From NCBI GenBank assembly GCA_023487765.1, contig JAMDBW010000039.1:1-32855 (forward strand): a stretch of 32,855 nt of DNA, read 5' to 3'. The DNA comes from Thermoplasmatota archaeon (lineage in GTDB: Archaea > Thermoplasmatota > Thermoplasmata > Thermoplasmatales > Thermoplasmataceae). Made by a program: the position numbers and the translations under genes. The notes under the pieces are model-generated. The model ran no database searches, was not told the DNA's origin, and saw only the letters and a list, made by a program, of their open reading frames with translations. Positions 16,836 through 25,848 of the stretch are shown piece after piece (position 1 is the stretch's first letter; each line of letters begins with the position of its first letter).

Positions 16836-18608
16836 ATGAAGGTTCAGTACGTCTTGGCGATGGAAAAGCCTCAAACCCACTTTTTTAACATAACCATGAA
16901 AATTGAGGACTTCAACGAGGATAACATGCTTGTGACTATGCCCGCGTGGGCACCGGGCTCTTATGAAATCTATGACTTTGCAAGGTTTGTCAGGAACCTG
17001 AAAGCAGTTTCCGGAGAAAATGAGCTTGAAGTCGTGAAGAAAGATAAATCAACCTGGAAAATCGCTACAAAGGAAAGTCACTCGATCAGCCTGACGTATG
17101 AAGTGTACGCCAACGATCTGAGTGTACACACAAGCCAGATCGATTTCACGCATGCTTATCTCAACGGAACCAGTGTTTTCCTCTATGTGGAGGGTTATAA
17201 GGATCAGTCGGTTGAGTTAATAATAAGGCCATTTACAGGCTGGAAAATATCCACTGGTCTGGAGAAGCTCGGCGAAAACAGGTACAGGGCAATCAACTAT
17301 GATATCCTGGCTGACTGCCCGATTGAAATAGGCCTGCACAGAAGCCTTTATTTCAATGTGGAGGGAAAGGAACACGAAATAGTGATCTACGGCCATGGCA
17401 ATGAGAATGAGGAAAAGCTGATAGAGGATCTGAAAAAGATTGTCGAAGCGTATAACAGGATGTTCGGCCACCTGCCTTACAAGAGGTATGTGTTCATATA
17501 TCATCTCGTTTCAGGAGATGATGATGTTGCCGGCGGGCTTGAACATCTCAATTCAACCACTATAGATGTCGACAGATTTATATTCTCTCCTTTTGATAAA
17601 TACAAACAGTTCCTGTCGGTAACGTCGCATGAGTTTTTCCACCTCTGGAATGTCAAGAGAATCAGGCCACAGGAACTGGGTCCTTTCAATTACAAGGAAG
17701 AGAACTACACCACGATGCTCTGGATGGCGGAGGGGATCACGAATTTCTATGCATACCTGATCCTTCTGCGGGCAGGGCTCGTAGACCGGAAAGAATATCT
17801 GAAGCACCTTGCTGAGAATATGAGATTTCATGATTTCCTTCCGGGATCGGGCAACACATCCGCTTCAGAATCATCGTTCGATACGTGGATCAAACTTTAC
17901 AAACCCACGCCAAACAATGTCAACAGCTACATATCGTACTACCTCAAGGGAGAAATGCTCGGATTCATGCTTAATACGAGGATCCTGGAAGTTACCAGAG
18001 GTGGCAAGACCCTTGATGATCTCTACAGGCACCTCATGGAAAAATTCAACCGGGATGGCAAGGGTTATTCTGAGAAAGACGTAATAAACTCTATCAGAGA
18101 GGTTACCGGACACGACTTCTCGGATTTTTTCCAGACTTATGTGAGGAAGCCGGGTAAAATTGATTTCTCCCAGGAACTGAAAAAGCTGGGCCTCATAATC
18201 GGGAAAGGATACCGGAAAGTGGACGGGAAGGAGCCCGAAAGAAAATCATATCTCGGGATAATCGTAAAGGGGAACGGGGGGCGTTATGTTGTGGATTCTG
18301 TTCTGGAGGGATCTCCTGCATTCGAAGCGGGACTCAATCCAAAGGACGAAATAGTAGCCGTTAACGGTTTCAGATTCGGGGACAGATTTCTGAAAGACAT
18401 AAGAGAGGACTTCAAGAAGCTCAAGCTTGACAACCTCACCGATTACGATCCCGGCGGCAAGGTCAGGATCAACTTCTTCAGACGAGGCATGCTGATGGAT
18501 GTGGAACTTACACTATCCAGTGCTCCTTACGAGTATTACGAAATACTGGATGATCCTCAACCGAACAATGGTTCGGAAAATCTCAAATCGAAGTTTCTTG
18601 TAACCTGA
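16836..18608 (+). CDS. M61 family (glycyl aminopeptidase-like) metallopeptidase with PDZ domain
   Basis: Zinc motif SHEFFHLWNVKRIRP, LWMAEGITNFYAYLILLRAG, C-terminal PDZ SYLGIIVKGNGGRYVVDSVLEGSPAFEAGLNPKDEIVAVNG. Confidence 0.93.
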   Translation: MKVQYVLAMEKPQTHFFNITMKIEDFNEDNMLVTMPAWAPGSYEIYDFARFVRNLKAVSGENELEVVKKDKSTWKIATKESHSISLTYEVYANDLSVHTSQIDFTHAYLNGTSVFLYVEGYKDQSVELIIRPFTGWKISTGLEKLGENRYRAINYDILADCPIEIGLHRSLYFNVEGKEHEIVIYGHGNENEEKLIEDLKKIVEAYNRMFGHLPYKRYVFIYHLVSGDDDVAGGLEHLNSTTIDVDRFIFSPFDKYKQFLSVTSHEFFHLWNVKRIRPQELGPFNYKEENYTTMLWMAEGITNFYAYLILLRAGLVDRKEYLKHLAENMRFHDFLPGSGNTSASESSFDTWIKLYKPTPNNVNSYISYYLKGEMLGFMLNTRILEVTRGGKTLDDLYRHLMEKFNRDGKGYSEKDVINSIREVTGHDFSDFFQTYVRKPGKIDFSQELKKLGLIIGKGYRKVDGKEPERKSYLGIIVKGNGGRYVVDSVLEGSPAFEAGLNPKDEIVAVNGFRFGDRFLKDIREDFKKLKLDNLTDYDPGGKVRINFFRRGMLMDVELTLSSAPYEYYEILDDPQPNNGSENLKSKFLVT

Positions 18609-18654
18609 GAATATACTATATAATATTTATAGTTAGAAAAAATAGGCATCTCAC

Positions 18655-19257
18655 ATGCTGTTGATTCTCGAAGAATATTTTAAGGACCATCCAATCAAAA
18701 AAAGGATAGTGGAAGGACTCTACCGGAGAGGTATTTCGGTGGTCGACAGCAAGTTTTATTCCGATGGAATCGAGATCGCTATCAGCGAAGTTGCAAAGAC
18801 ATTTCGCGTGAACAGGAGAACAGTCTATGATACCATACGCCTTATTGAGGATACACCGTCAATAAAGACGGTAATGTCAAAATTGCTGCCTGCTACAGAC
18901 ATATCCCGTATTTCACCCCTCATGGGCGATCAGGTCGTTACCGTATCGATATCCCCCGGCTACTTCTCGAAAACCATGGCCGGTGTCATGGATGTGGCAA
19001 AGAGATATGGATCTTACGTCAGGGAGATTTACGGCAGGAATATGATCCGGAATGAGGTTTTCCTGAGGGCAATTTTCCACCATACTGTTCCGAAGAAAAT
19101 CTTTGAAGAAATGAGCAAGATTGAAGGAGTTCAGAAGATACTCATTGAAACATCAGAAACTTTGGATGAGGACACAATCTGCAGTAAATGCGAAGTGAAG
19201 TTGTGCCCGGCTAAACTCTCTTCAGAACTGTTCAGTGAAACGCTGGCTGAAATTTAA
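18655..19257 (+). CDS. HTH + ACT-domain regulator (COG2150-like) with C-terminal Cys cluster
   Basis: HTH segment ISEVAKTFRVNRRTVYDTIRLIED, ACT-like VVTVSISPG.., C-terminal CSKCEVKLC. TATA-like actatataatatttata upstream. Confidence 0.8.
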   Translation: MLLILEEYFKDHPIKKRIVEGLYRRGISVVDSKFYSDGIEIAISEVAKTFRVNRRTVYDTIRLIEDTPSIKTVMSKLLPATDISRISPLMGDQVVTVSISPGYFSKTMAGVMDVAKRYGSYVREIYGRNMIRNEVFLRAIFHHTVPKKIFEEMSKIEGVQKILIETSETLDEDTICSKCEVKLCPAKLSSELFSETLAEI

Positions 19258-19391
19258 CGGCTCGTGCGCGAAGTGCCTTACTGTGGCTTCGGAAGGACTC
19301 CGACTTGATTATGCTGTTTGCAGATCGAAAATCTCAAAGTTTGTCGCCTTCGATAAAAACAATTATATATAATCATTAGTACTAGTAAAAC

Positions 19392-20342
19392 GTGGAAGAC
19401 CGGCGTTATGCACTGGTTAGACATATTTTTAAAGTTCTAACCCGAGACGGATTCAGAGTATCCAATCCCAATCTGGGAGGCCTGGTTAGTTTTGACCTTA
19501 TCGCAAAAAGAGAGCGCCTCAAGTTCATCATAAAGGTTCTTCAGAATGTCGATACATTCAGAGGATCAAATGCTGAGGAAATGATCAGAATTTCAAAGCT
19601 CACTTATGCTGCCCCTCTCGTGATAGGAGAAAAAGCCGGAAGCGGCCCCCTGGAACGGAACGTGGTTTATTACCGGCATCACATCCCCATCCTGTCCCCG
19701 GAGAGTTTCTCGGACTACATTGGCGGGGAAAGGCCGTGCATATCTTCCGGCCCTGGTGGCTTTTACGTCTCCATGGATGTTGAAGTTCTGCACCGGAGAA
19801 GAGAAGAGCTAGGTTTCTCCATAGGTTATCTTTCAAACAAGATCGGAACATCCAGAAGATCAATCTCCCTTTACGAATCAGGTGGTGCTGTCACCATTGA
19901 CGTATTCCTGAAGCTCGAGAAGATTCTTAATCGCGATCTCACAAAGGCTATAGACCTCCTCGAAATTGCCTCGCAACTGGAAATGCCGATTGAAGATTCC
20001 AGCCTTGAAAACGAGTTTTTAAAAGAGGTGATAAGCATAATGATGAATCAGGGATTTGATTTTCACACAATAAAGAAATCCCCGTTTGATGCCATAGTTC
20101 GTGAAAAGATGGAAAAATTCTTCCTGATTGGCCTGCTGGAGTCACTTGGCGAAAGGATAGAAAGGATAACTGCCATGAAGAACATCAGCCAGATATTTGA
20201 AAATGAGGCTTTCATCATCAGCCATTCCAGTACAGAAAAGGAAACTATTGGCGGGTGCCCGGTTGTAAATCTTTCGGAACTCAGGAATATAGGGGAAGTT
20301 GAGCGACTTCAGAGGCTGATAGAAAAGAGAAAGATTGCCTGA
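19392..20342 (+). CDS. Cro/C1-type HTH transcriptional regulator (COG1395-like)
   Basis: HTH core LHRRREELGFSIGYLSNKIGTSRRSISLYESGGA; N-terminal segment GFRVSNPNLGGLVSFDLIAKRERLKFIIKVLQNVD. GTG start about 26 nt after TTATATAT. Confidence 0.85.
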   Translation: MEDRRYALVRHIFKVLTRDGFRVSNPNLGGLVSFDLIAKRERLKFIIKVLQNVDTFRGSNAEEMIRISKLTYAAPLVIGEKAGSGPLERNVVYYRHHIPILSPESFSDYIGGERPCISSGPGGFYVSMDVEVLHRRREELGFSIGYLSNKIGTSRRSISLYESGGAVTIDVFLKLEKILNRDLTKAIDLLEIASQLEMPIEDSSLENEFLKEVISIMMNQGFDFHTIKKSPFDAIVREKMEKFFLIGLLESLGERIERITAMKNISQIFENEAFIISHSSTEKETIGGCPVVNLSELRNIGEVERLQRLIEKRKIA

Positions 20343-20995
20343 TGTTTGTTAAGCTGATGTGTCACGACAGCAGGGTGCTCAACATTTTTTCCGGGGTAAA
20401 GGGACTCGTTTCCCACGGGAATGAACTCAGGAATTTACTTGACGCTGCCAGGCCCGCCATTGTAATGGTTTCCATATCGCCTCCAGAGGTTGATGGCCTG
20501 AAAATGTTTCTCAAATCTCCTTTTGAAATGAATCTCTCCGACTATGAGATAATCTATGGAGTCAGGCTTGCGAAATATGGAGAAGTTATGACCCCGCCAC
20601 CAATATATATTGAGGCCGTGAAATACGCCGTGGATAACGCCAGGGAAATCTCGGGAATCGATATGGAAGAGGAAAAATACGGCGAGACTTACATAAAACA
20701 TGTAAAAGGTTCTCATCTCATACGCCATTCAATCAGAAAAAAACGAATCCTGAATGCCGACTACCATGACACGACACCGTACGAGTTTGCCGAAGCATGG
20801 AATTCCAGGGTGAATTCGATAAAAGGGCTCTCACTGGTGGATATGGAACGTGCCGAGGACATGGCCGGGAAGATAGCAGATTTTCTCCATGGAGAATATA
20901 CCGCGGATCATCTGATCGTGATTGATCACGAGTTTTACAGGCCCGTGGTTACCAGGCTGAACGCGAAAGGCTGCATGGGTCCGGTTACCGGCTAA
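20342..20995 (+). CDS. Uncharacterised protein, 217 aa; possible highly divergent TraB/TIKI superfamily member
   Basis: Intact ORF whose ATG overlaps the stop of the upstream regulator (TGATG). Weak by-eye resemblance to TraB N- and C-terminal His-containing strands. Confidence 0.7.
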   Translation: MFVKLMCHDSRVLNIFSGVKGLVSHGNELRNLLDAARPAIVMVSISPPEVDGLKMFLKSPFEMNLSDYEIIYGVRLAKYGEVMTPPPIYIEAVKYAVDNAREISGIDMEEEKYGETYIKHVKGSHLIRHSIRKKRILNADYHDTTPYEFAEAWNSRVNSIKGLSLVDMERAEDMAGKIADFLHGEYTADHLIVIDHEFYRPVVTRLNAKGCMGPVTG

Positions 20996-21582
20996 CTCCT
21001 GTATCCCTTGAAAATTATGTAAACTTCCTTGCTGGCGTCCCTCGAAGCCGCTACTTTTGTGATTTTTGAATACTGAAACATTCCTGACCATTTGTTTACG
21101 AACTCAGTTGTCAAATCACCGTAGAACTGTTTCACAACAACAAAACCTCCGGCACTGAGAAACTCAGTAGCCAGTTTCATCACTTCCTGGCATATGAGGT
21201 ATGAAGAGGCATGATCGATGTCGTTGTTGCCGGAAGTGTTGATCATTGCGTCGGAAAGAATGCCCTGGAAGGTATCGATAGAGTTCCTTTCCATTTCCTC
21301 CCTGATTCTCCCGGGGAGCTGTTTAGTTCCCACTTTCCCTTTCACGAATATTACCCCTTCCAGCGGATCCATCTGATTCAAGTCCACAGACATTACTTTC
21401 GACCTGGTTATGCTGCTTATAATCTGGCTCCAGCCTCCCGGGGATGAACCAATTTCAAGAATTCTCTGGCCTTCAGACAGGAGGTTGAATTTTGTCTGCA
21501 GCTCTATCAGCTTAAATGCAGCCCTGCTCCTGTATCTTTCTTTCTTGGCAAGGTAGTAATAACGGTCTCTGTGATCAGGCAT
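20992..21582 (-). CDS. rlmE: FtsJ/RrmJ-family 2'-O-ribose rRNA methyltransferase
   Basis: RDRYYYLAKKERYRSRAAFKLIELQTKFNLL..ILEIGSSPGGWSQI, SDAMINTSGNNDIDHASS, FVVVKQF. Confidence 0.95.
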   Translation of the reverse strand: MPDHRDRYYYLAKKERYRSRAAFKLIELQTKFNLLSEGQRILEIGSSPGGWSQIISSITRSKVMSVDLNQMDPLEGVIFVKGKVGTKQLPGRIREEMERNSIDTFQGILSDAMINTSGNNDIDHASSYLICQEVMKLATEFLSAGGFVVVKQFYGDLTTEFVNKWSGMFQYSKITKVAASRDASKEVYIIFKGYRS

Positions 21583-21590
21583 TTATACGG

Positions 21591-21965
21591 TTATTCTCCA
21601 ATGAACTTCTTGTATTCCTTTGCAGACATGGACGCATTCTCAGGCCCTGTTTTCCTGATCTTTACCATCCAGTAGGCGTAGGAATCCTGATTCACCAGTT
21701 CTGGTTTGTCAACGAGTTCCTTATTCACTTCAATAACTTCGCCTTCAACGGGGGAGAAGACATCCTCGGCTGATTTCACGGATTCGATCGTGAGCAGTGT
21801 TTCCCCGGCTTTCTTCCTGGAGCCAATCTGCGGCAGCTCAATGAAGACTATATCCGTGAGCTGGCTCTGGGCATAGTCTGATATCCCCATAACAATGGTG
21901 CTGCTTTCCGCGCTGAACCATTCGTGGGTTCTGGTATATCTTAATTCTTCAGGTATCTTGGACAT
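21591..21965 (-). CDS. gcvH: Glycine cleavage system H protein (lipoyl carrier)
   Basis: IPEELRYTRTHEWF, GISDYAQSQLTDIVFIELP, lipoyl-Lys motif IESVKSAEDVFSPVEGEVIEVN. Confidence 0.95.
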   Translation of the reverse strand: MSKIPEELRYTRTHEWFSAESSTIVMGISDYAQSQLTDIVFIELPQIGSRKKAGETLLTIESVKSAEDVFSPVEGEVIEVNKELVDKPELVNQDSYAYWMVKIRKTGPENASMSAKEYKKFIGE

Positions 21966-22104
21966 ATTGTCATTATCTTAAGATGATATATAATTATTTT
22001 ATGGGATGGAGGAACAGTTCAACAAATGCGACCCGATCTTCCGGATGCATGTAATACTGAACTTCAGCACGATATGCCTTAAATAATGAGTCACGGATGA
22101 CATA

Positions 22105-22629
22105 ATGTTGAGGATATTCATAGCGAGTTCCATTGATCGATTCCCGGGTTTAACTCCGCTTATTGAGGAACTGGAAAGCATAAAAGGTAGCAGACCGGTC
22201 AGGACCCGCGAACTGCATCTCACCTTCAGTTTCATAGGCGAGATATCCGGGGCTGAGCTGCGCGTGATTCAGGATCGGTTTGCCGAACTTCAGTGTGACA
22301 GGTACATTCTGAAACTTTCAGGACTGGGGTCATTCCCCGCTGCCGGCAGGGCAAGAGTTCTGTTCATCAATGTTGAACAGAACGCGGAGATCATGGAAAA
22401 CTGGCTGAAAATATCCAGCTTAACGGGAAATACGGTATCGCCTGAAAGGGAATTCATTCCCCACATAACCGTCTGCAGGTTCAGGATTCCATGTGACACC
22501 CGTCCCCTCGTGACGAAATACAAATATATGGGTTTTACACAGCAGATCCAAAAAATATCAATATTCAGGAGCGTTCTTTCAGGAGACGGCCCGGAATACG
22601 ACGAGATCTGTGCGCTTCAATTGAAGTAG
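22105..22629 (+). CDS. thpR: RNA 2',3'-cyclic phosphodiesterase (2H family, LigT/ThpR)
   Basis: Two HxTx motifs (LHLTFSFIG; PHITVCRFR), MLRIFIAS. Confidence 0.93.
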   Translation: MLRIFIASSIDRFPGLTPLIEELESIKGSRPVRTRELHLTFSFIGEISGAELRVIQDRFAELQCDRYILKLSGLGSFPAAGRARVLFINVEQNAEIMENWLKISSLTGNTVSPEREFIPHITVCRFRIPCDTRPLVTKYKYMGFTQQIQKISIFRSVLSGDGPEYDEICALQLK

Positions 22630-22931
22630 GTGGTCTTTTCGGGATCGTCGACCTTCTTCTTTGCTGCCATCAGCTCATCGTCCCCGAATTCTATGGCAAT
22701 TAAACCGGAGACCGGTATGAGACGCAGGATGCTCTTCTCCTCCTCCCCCTTAATCCTGAAACAGACAGCGCCTTCCTCTCCCAGGAGAGTGTAACCCACA
22801 AATTCGCCGGTAGTCTCCATTGGTTCATCCCTACCGCTGTTTGAAACAACTTTGTATTTTCCGCCTTTCTTGATTTCGATCAAATCCATATTAATCAACA
22901 ACTCTGACAACAGGGACAGGTTAATTTTCAT
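22617..22931 (-). CDS. Conserved hypothetical protein (small beta-rich), internal start MDLIEIKKGGKYKV possible
   Basis: Intact ORF of good composition; 13-nt convergent overlap with thpR. Confidence 0.7.
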   Translation of the reverse strand: MKINLSLLSELLINMDLIEIKKGGKYKVVSNSGRDEPMETTGEFVGYTLLGEEGAVCFRIKGEEEKSILRLIPVSGLIAIEFGDDELMAAKKKVDDPEKTTYFN

Positions 22932-22989
22932 CTGATCCCCCTCGGACGCTCATTCAAAATGTCATATAAAACTTTATGATTTTATAACC

Positions 22990-23433
22990 CTATGGCTTTG
23001 ATTTGAGGCGCGATAACTGCCATATGTGTTCCACTGTTTTCCGGTAATTATCGATTGCCATCTTCAGGTTGACTTCAACCCAGTTCCATGCCCTCATGAT
23101 ATCTCCGGACCTCAGCCTGTATTTCTTTGTTTTCCCGTCCTGCACCTCTTCCAGTATATCCATGGATTTCAGCTTGTTAAGGTGCCTGTACAGGGTTGTC
23201 CTGCTTGTCTTGAGATATGCCAGTAGTTCTTCTCCTGTCCAGTATCTGTCGGAATTCAGAAGGAAGCACTCCTTGAACAGCCTGAAATAGGCAGACCGGG
23301 ATATCACCTGTAAATCTGTGCCAGGCTTAAGCCTTGGAATGTAACCAATGTCCGAGAGGAAATATGCAATGTTCTTGTCAATGTCTTCATCCAGAACCCT
23401 GGTCGGTGTTGATACCACTGTCATCTTGAACAT
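22990..23433 (-). CDS. Winged-helix transcriptional regulator
   Basis: HTH-like WTGEELLAYLKTSRTTLYRHLNKLKSMDILEEVQDGKTKKYRLR. Confidence 0.8.
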   Translation of the reverse strand: MFKMTVVSTPTRVLDEDIDKNIAYFLSDIGYIPRLKPGTDLQVISRSAYFRLFKECFLLNSDRYWTGEELLAYLKTSRTTLYRHLNKLKSMDILEEVQDGKTKKYRLRSGDIMRAWNWVEVNLKMAIDNYRKTVEHIWQLSRLKSKP

Positions 23434-23500
23434 AATACCTTTCTGCCTAACGGTACAAAATTAATAAATCTATAGACTCCGGAACTTCAGCCTGCTCGTT

Positions 23501-24136
23501 TCAAATTCCGGTTACAATTGCGATCAGCCCTGTTACCATGAACTCAACGCCTATGGACGCAAGAAGAAGTCCCATTATTCTTGATATTATGAGAGACCCC
23601 GTTTTGCCCATTCTCTCAAAGAGAGGAGTGGACAGCCTCAGGATGATGTACGAAAAAATCAGCACAGTTATTATCGCAACAAGCACAACAAGTTTCTCAA
23701 TCGGCCCGTATCCGCTCGTATTGAAATATATTATGGCAGTCGTTATTGTTCCAGGACCGGCGAGAAGCGGTGTCCCAATCGGTACAACGCCTATGGCCTC
23801 CTTCTCCAGTGACTCGTCTGTTTCCTGCTGCGTAAGCTTGGTACGCGAGGTTTTCCCCTGGAGCATATCAAAAGCAACAATGAAAAGCAAAGCGCCACCT
23901 GCTACCTTGAAGTCGGAGATGCTTATTCCAAGGACGGAAAATATATAGACTCCCAGAAGCATGAAACCCAGTATCATGCCGGTCGCAACCATGATGCTCC
24001 TGAATATCACCCTTGACTTTTCCTTCTTCGTATAATTTTCTGTCAGTACCATAAGTGTCGGTACTGCCCCTATGGGATTGAGAATCGCAAAGATGGTCAA
24101 TACCGTGGAAATATAGAGGAATATTAAGACAGTCAA
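23501..24136 (-). CDS. MarC family integral membrane protein
   Basis: TIFAILNPIGAVPTLMVLTE..., VPIGTPLLAGPGTITTAIIY, SLIISRIMGLLLASIGVEFMVTGL. Confidence 0.93.
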   Translation of the reverse strand: MTVLIFLYISTVLTIFAILNPIGAVPTLMVLTENYTKKEKSRVIFRSIMVATGMILGFMLLGVYIFSVLGISISDFKVAGGALLFIVAFDMLQGKTSRTKLTQQETDESLEKEAIGVVPIGTPLLAGPGTITTAIIYFNTSGYGPIEKLVVLVAIITVLIFSYIILRLSTPLFERMGKTGSLIISRIMGLLLASIGVEFMVTGLIAIVTGI

Positions 24137-24263
24137 TCTACAAAGTTATAGATTTACAGCCTAAATTACTTTCGGGAATGTTACAGTTGTTGTTTCAGGC
24201 ACAGCTTGCGCACTGTTTTTACAGCCGGGTATTGTATTTATATAGGCTAAAGATTGGGGAGGG

Positions 24264-24947
24264 ATGGTTAATGCCAATTTTCTCAAGAAAATAATGGTTG
24301 TTGGAGAAAAAAGCGTGCTTCAGCAGCTTACCCGGTTTATAGACCTGGCAGTTGACTCTACAGGGGCCCTCAAAGAGATGCTGATGACAGAGGAAAACAA
24401 GAAGAGCCAGCTTAATGATAAAATAAAGTCCATAGAGAAAAAGGGCGACACACTCTGCATGACAGTTAAGCAGCATATAACGGGTGGAGCAATAAGCTCC
24501 AACCTGATGGATAATCTTATTACTCTTGTTGAAACCTGCGATGACCTGCTGGATAAATCCTATTTCGTCAGCCGTGAATTCAAGCGCGTTCATGAAAATA
24601 AACATAAGTTTGACGACCAGGCCAGAGCCATTCTGAGGGATGGATATGACGTCTGCGTGAAAATCCTTGATAATACCCTTATAGCCCTCGGGGAGGTCAG
24701 GATATTGCTTGAATCCAGGGACACAAAAGACATGCAGGAATCCAGGGCAAAGATAGAGATTCTTGAGGAAAAAGTTGATGATCTGAAGGATAACCTGATT
24801 GATGAAGTATACAATAATGCAGACAGTTTACCATACCTCATTTTCATTCACCTGATAGAGCTGGCCCATAAACTCGATGACATGCTGGATGACTGCGAGG
24901 ATATCTCTGATCTTGTGCAGACCATTAACATCTCGATAACCAGGTAA
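24264..24947 (+). CDS. DUF47/PhoU-like Pit accessory protein
   Basis: KSIEKKGDTLCMTVKQHI.., ELAHKLDDMLDDCEDISDLVQTINI; immediately upstream of a Pit transporter; GGGGAGGG SD. Confidence 0.92.
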   Translation: MVNANFLKKIMVVGEKSVLQQLTRFIDLAVDSTGALKEMLMTEENKKSQLNDKIKSIEKKGDTLCMTVKQHITGGAISSNLMDNLITLVETCDDLLDKSYFVSREFKRVHENKHKFDDQARAILRDGYDVCVKILDNTLIALGEVRILLESRDTKDMQESRAKIEILEEKVDDLKDNLIDEVYNNADSLPYLIFIHLIELAHKLDDMLDDCEDISDLVQTINISITR

Positions 24948-24948
24948 A

Positions 24949-25848
24949 ATGTTATACAGTTATCTCATCATCCTGCTTTCAGTGGTACTGACCGCGCTGG
25001 TTTCGGGAAACAACCTGTCCGCAGCGGTGGGAACACTCATAGGCTCCAGAATCGTCTCGAGGATCGGAGGTATCATAATCGGGATACTCGGCTTCACTTC
25101 CGGTCTCCTGATACAGGGGGAAAGTCTCGCTGACACCGCGACGAAGCTGATACCGAGATCCAGCGAAATCATAGTATTCGCACTTCTCATTGCCCTTATC
25201 ATTTTTGCGCTGGCCACATACTTCCGTGTTCCGCTTTCACTGATCATGGCACTGGTGGGAGTCTCAATAGGGCTTTCATACAGATTCGGGTATCCCGGGC
25301 ATACCTACCTGATCAGGATAATAATTCTGACGTGGATAATTGCACCTCTGGCTTCAATAGCCCTGGCATTTGTCATGAACAGGAAACTCACAGGCCTGCA
25401 GCCCAGAAACGTCTGGAATTTTGCATTATCATTGAAACTGGCACTTGTGGCAGTATCCTTCCTCACCGCATTTACACTGGGCGCCAACACGCTCGGCTTC
25501 ATAGAGCAGATATCCGGACTGAACGGCTTCGGCGTGATTTACATGATCATCGGCATCATCCTGGGATCAGTCTTCCTGAGCAAAGGCGTAATCAGGAGAG
25601 TCGGGCAGGAAATGTATCTCATGCGATATACCAATGCTTTTGTGGCGCTGATAGTCTCCTCCGCGCTTGTTGAGGGAGCGACACTGATCGGACTACCCCT
25701 CAGTAACACCCAGACCCTGACCTCCAGCGTTTTCGGAACCGGACTTTCTTATCGGAACAAGCTCATGGAGATCAGGCCTTTTCTGATCACTGTTGCCACC
25801 TGGATACTGTCTCCGGTGCTTGGTGTAATATGCGGACTACTGGCCTGA
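24949..25848 (+). CDS. Inorganic phosphate transporter (PiT family)
   Basis: VSGNNLSAAVGTLIGSRIVSRIGGIIIGILGF, GLPLSNTQTLTSSVFGTGL, multiple TM helices. Confidence 0.92.
   Translation: MLYSYLIILLSVVLTALVSGNNLSAAVGTLIGSRIVSRIGGIIIGILGFTSGLLIQGESLADTATKLIPRSSEIIVFALLIALIIFALATYFRVPLSLIMALVGVSIGLSYRFGYPGHTYLIRIIILTWIIAPLASIALAFVMNRKLTGLQPRNVWNFALSLKLALVAVSFLTAFTLGANTLGFIEQISGLNGFGVIYMIIGIILGSVFLSKGVIRRVGQEMYLMRYTNAFVALIVSSALVEGATLIGLPLSNTQTLTSSVFGTGLSYRNKLMEIRPFLITVATWILSPVLGVICGLLA

Noticed and set aside
19258-19391. GC-rich intergenic stretch with short complementary segments (CGAAG...CTTCG, GGA...TCC), considered as ncRNA
   Set aside because: Stems are short and mutually exclusive; no clear fold or known RNA family recognisable by eye.
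21591-21965. Lone gcvH as evidence of a novel lipoyl-carrier system
   Set aside because: Sequence looks like a standard H protein; other gcv genes are often unlinked and may lie outside the window.
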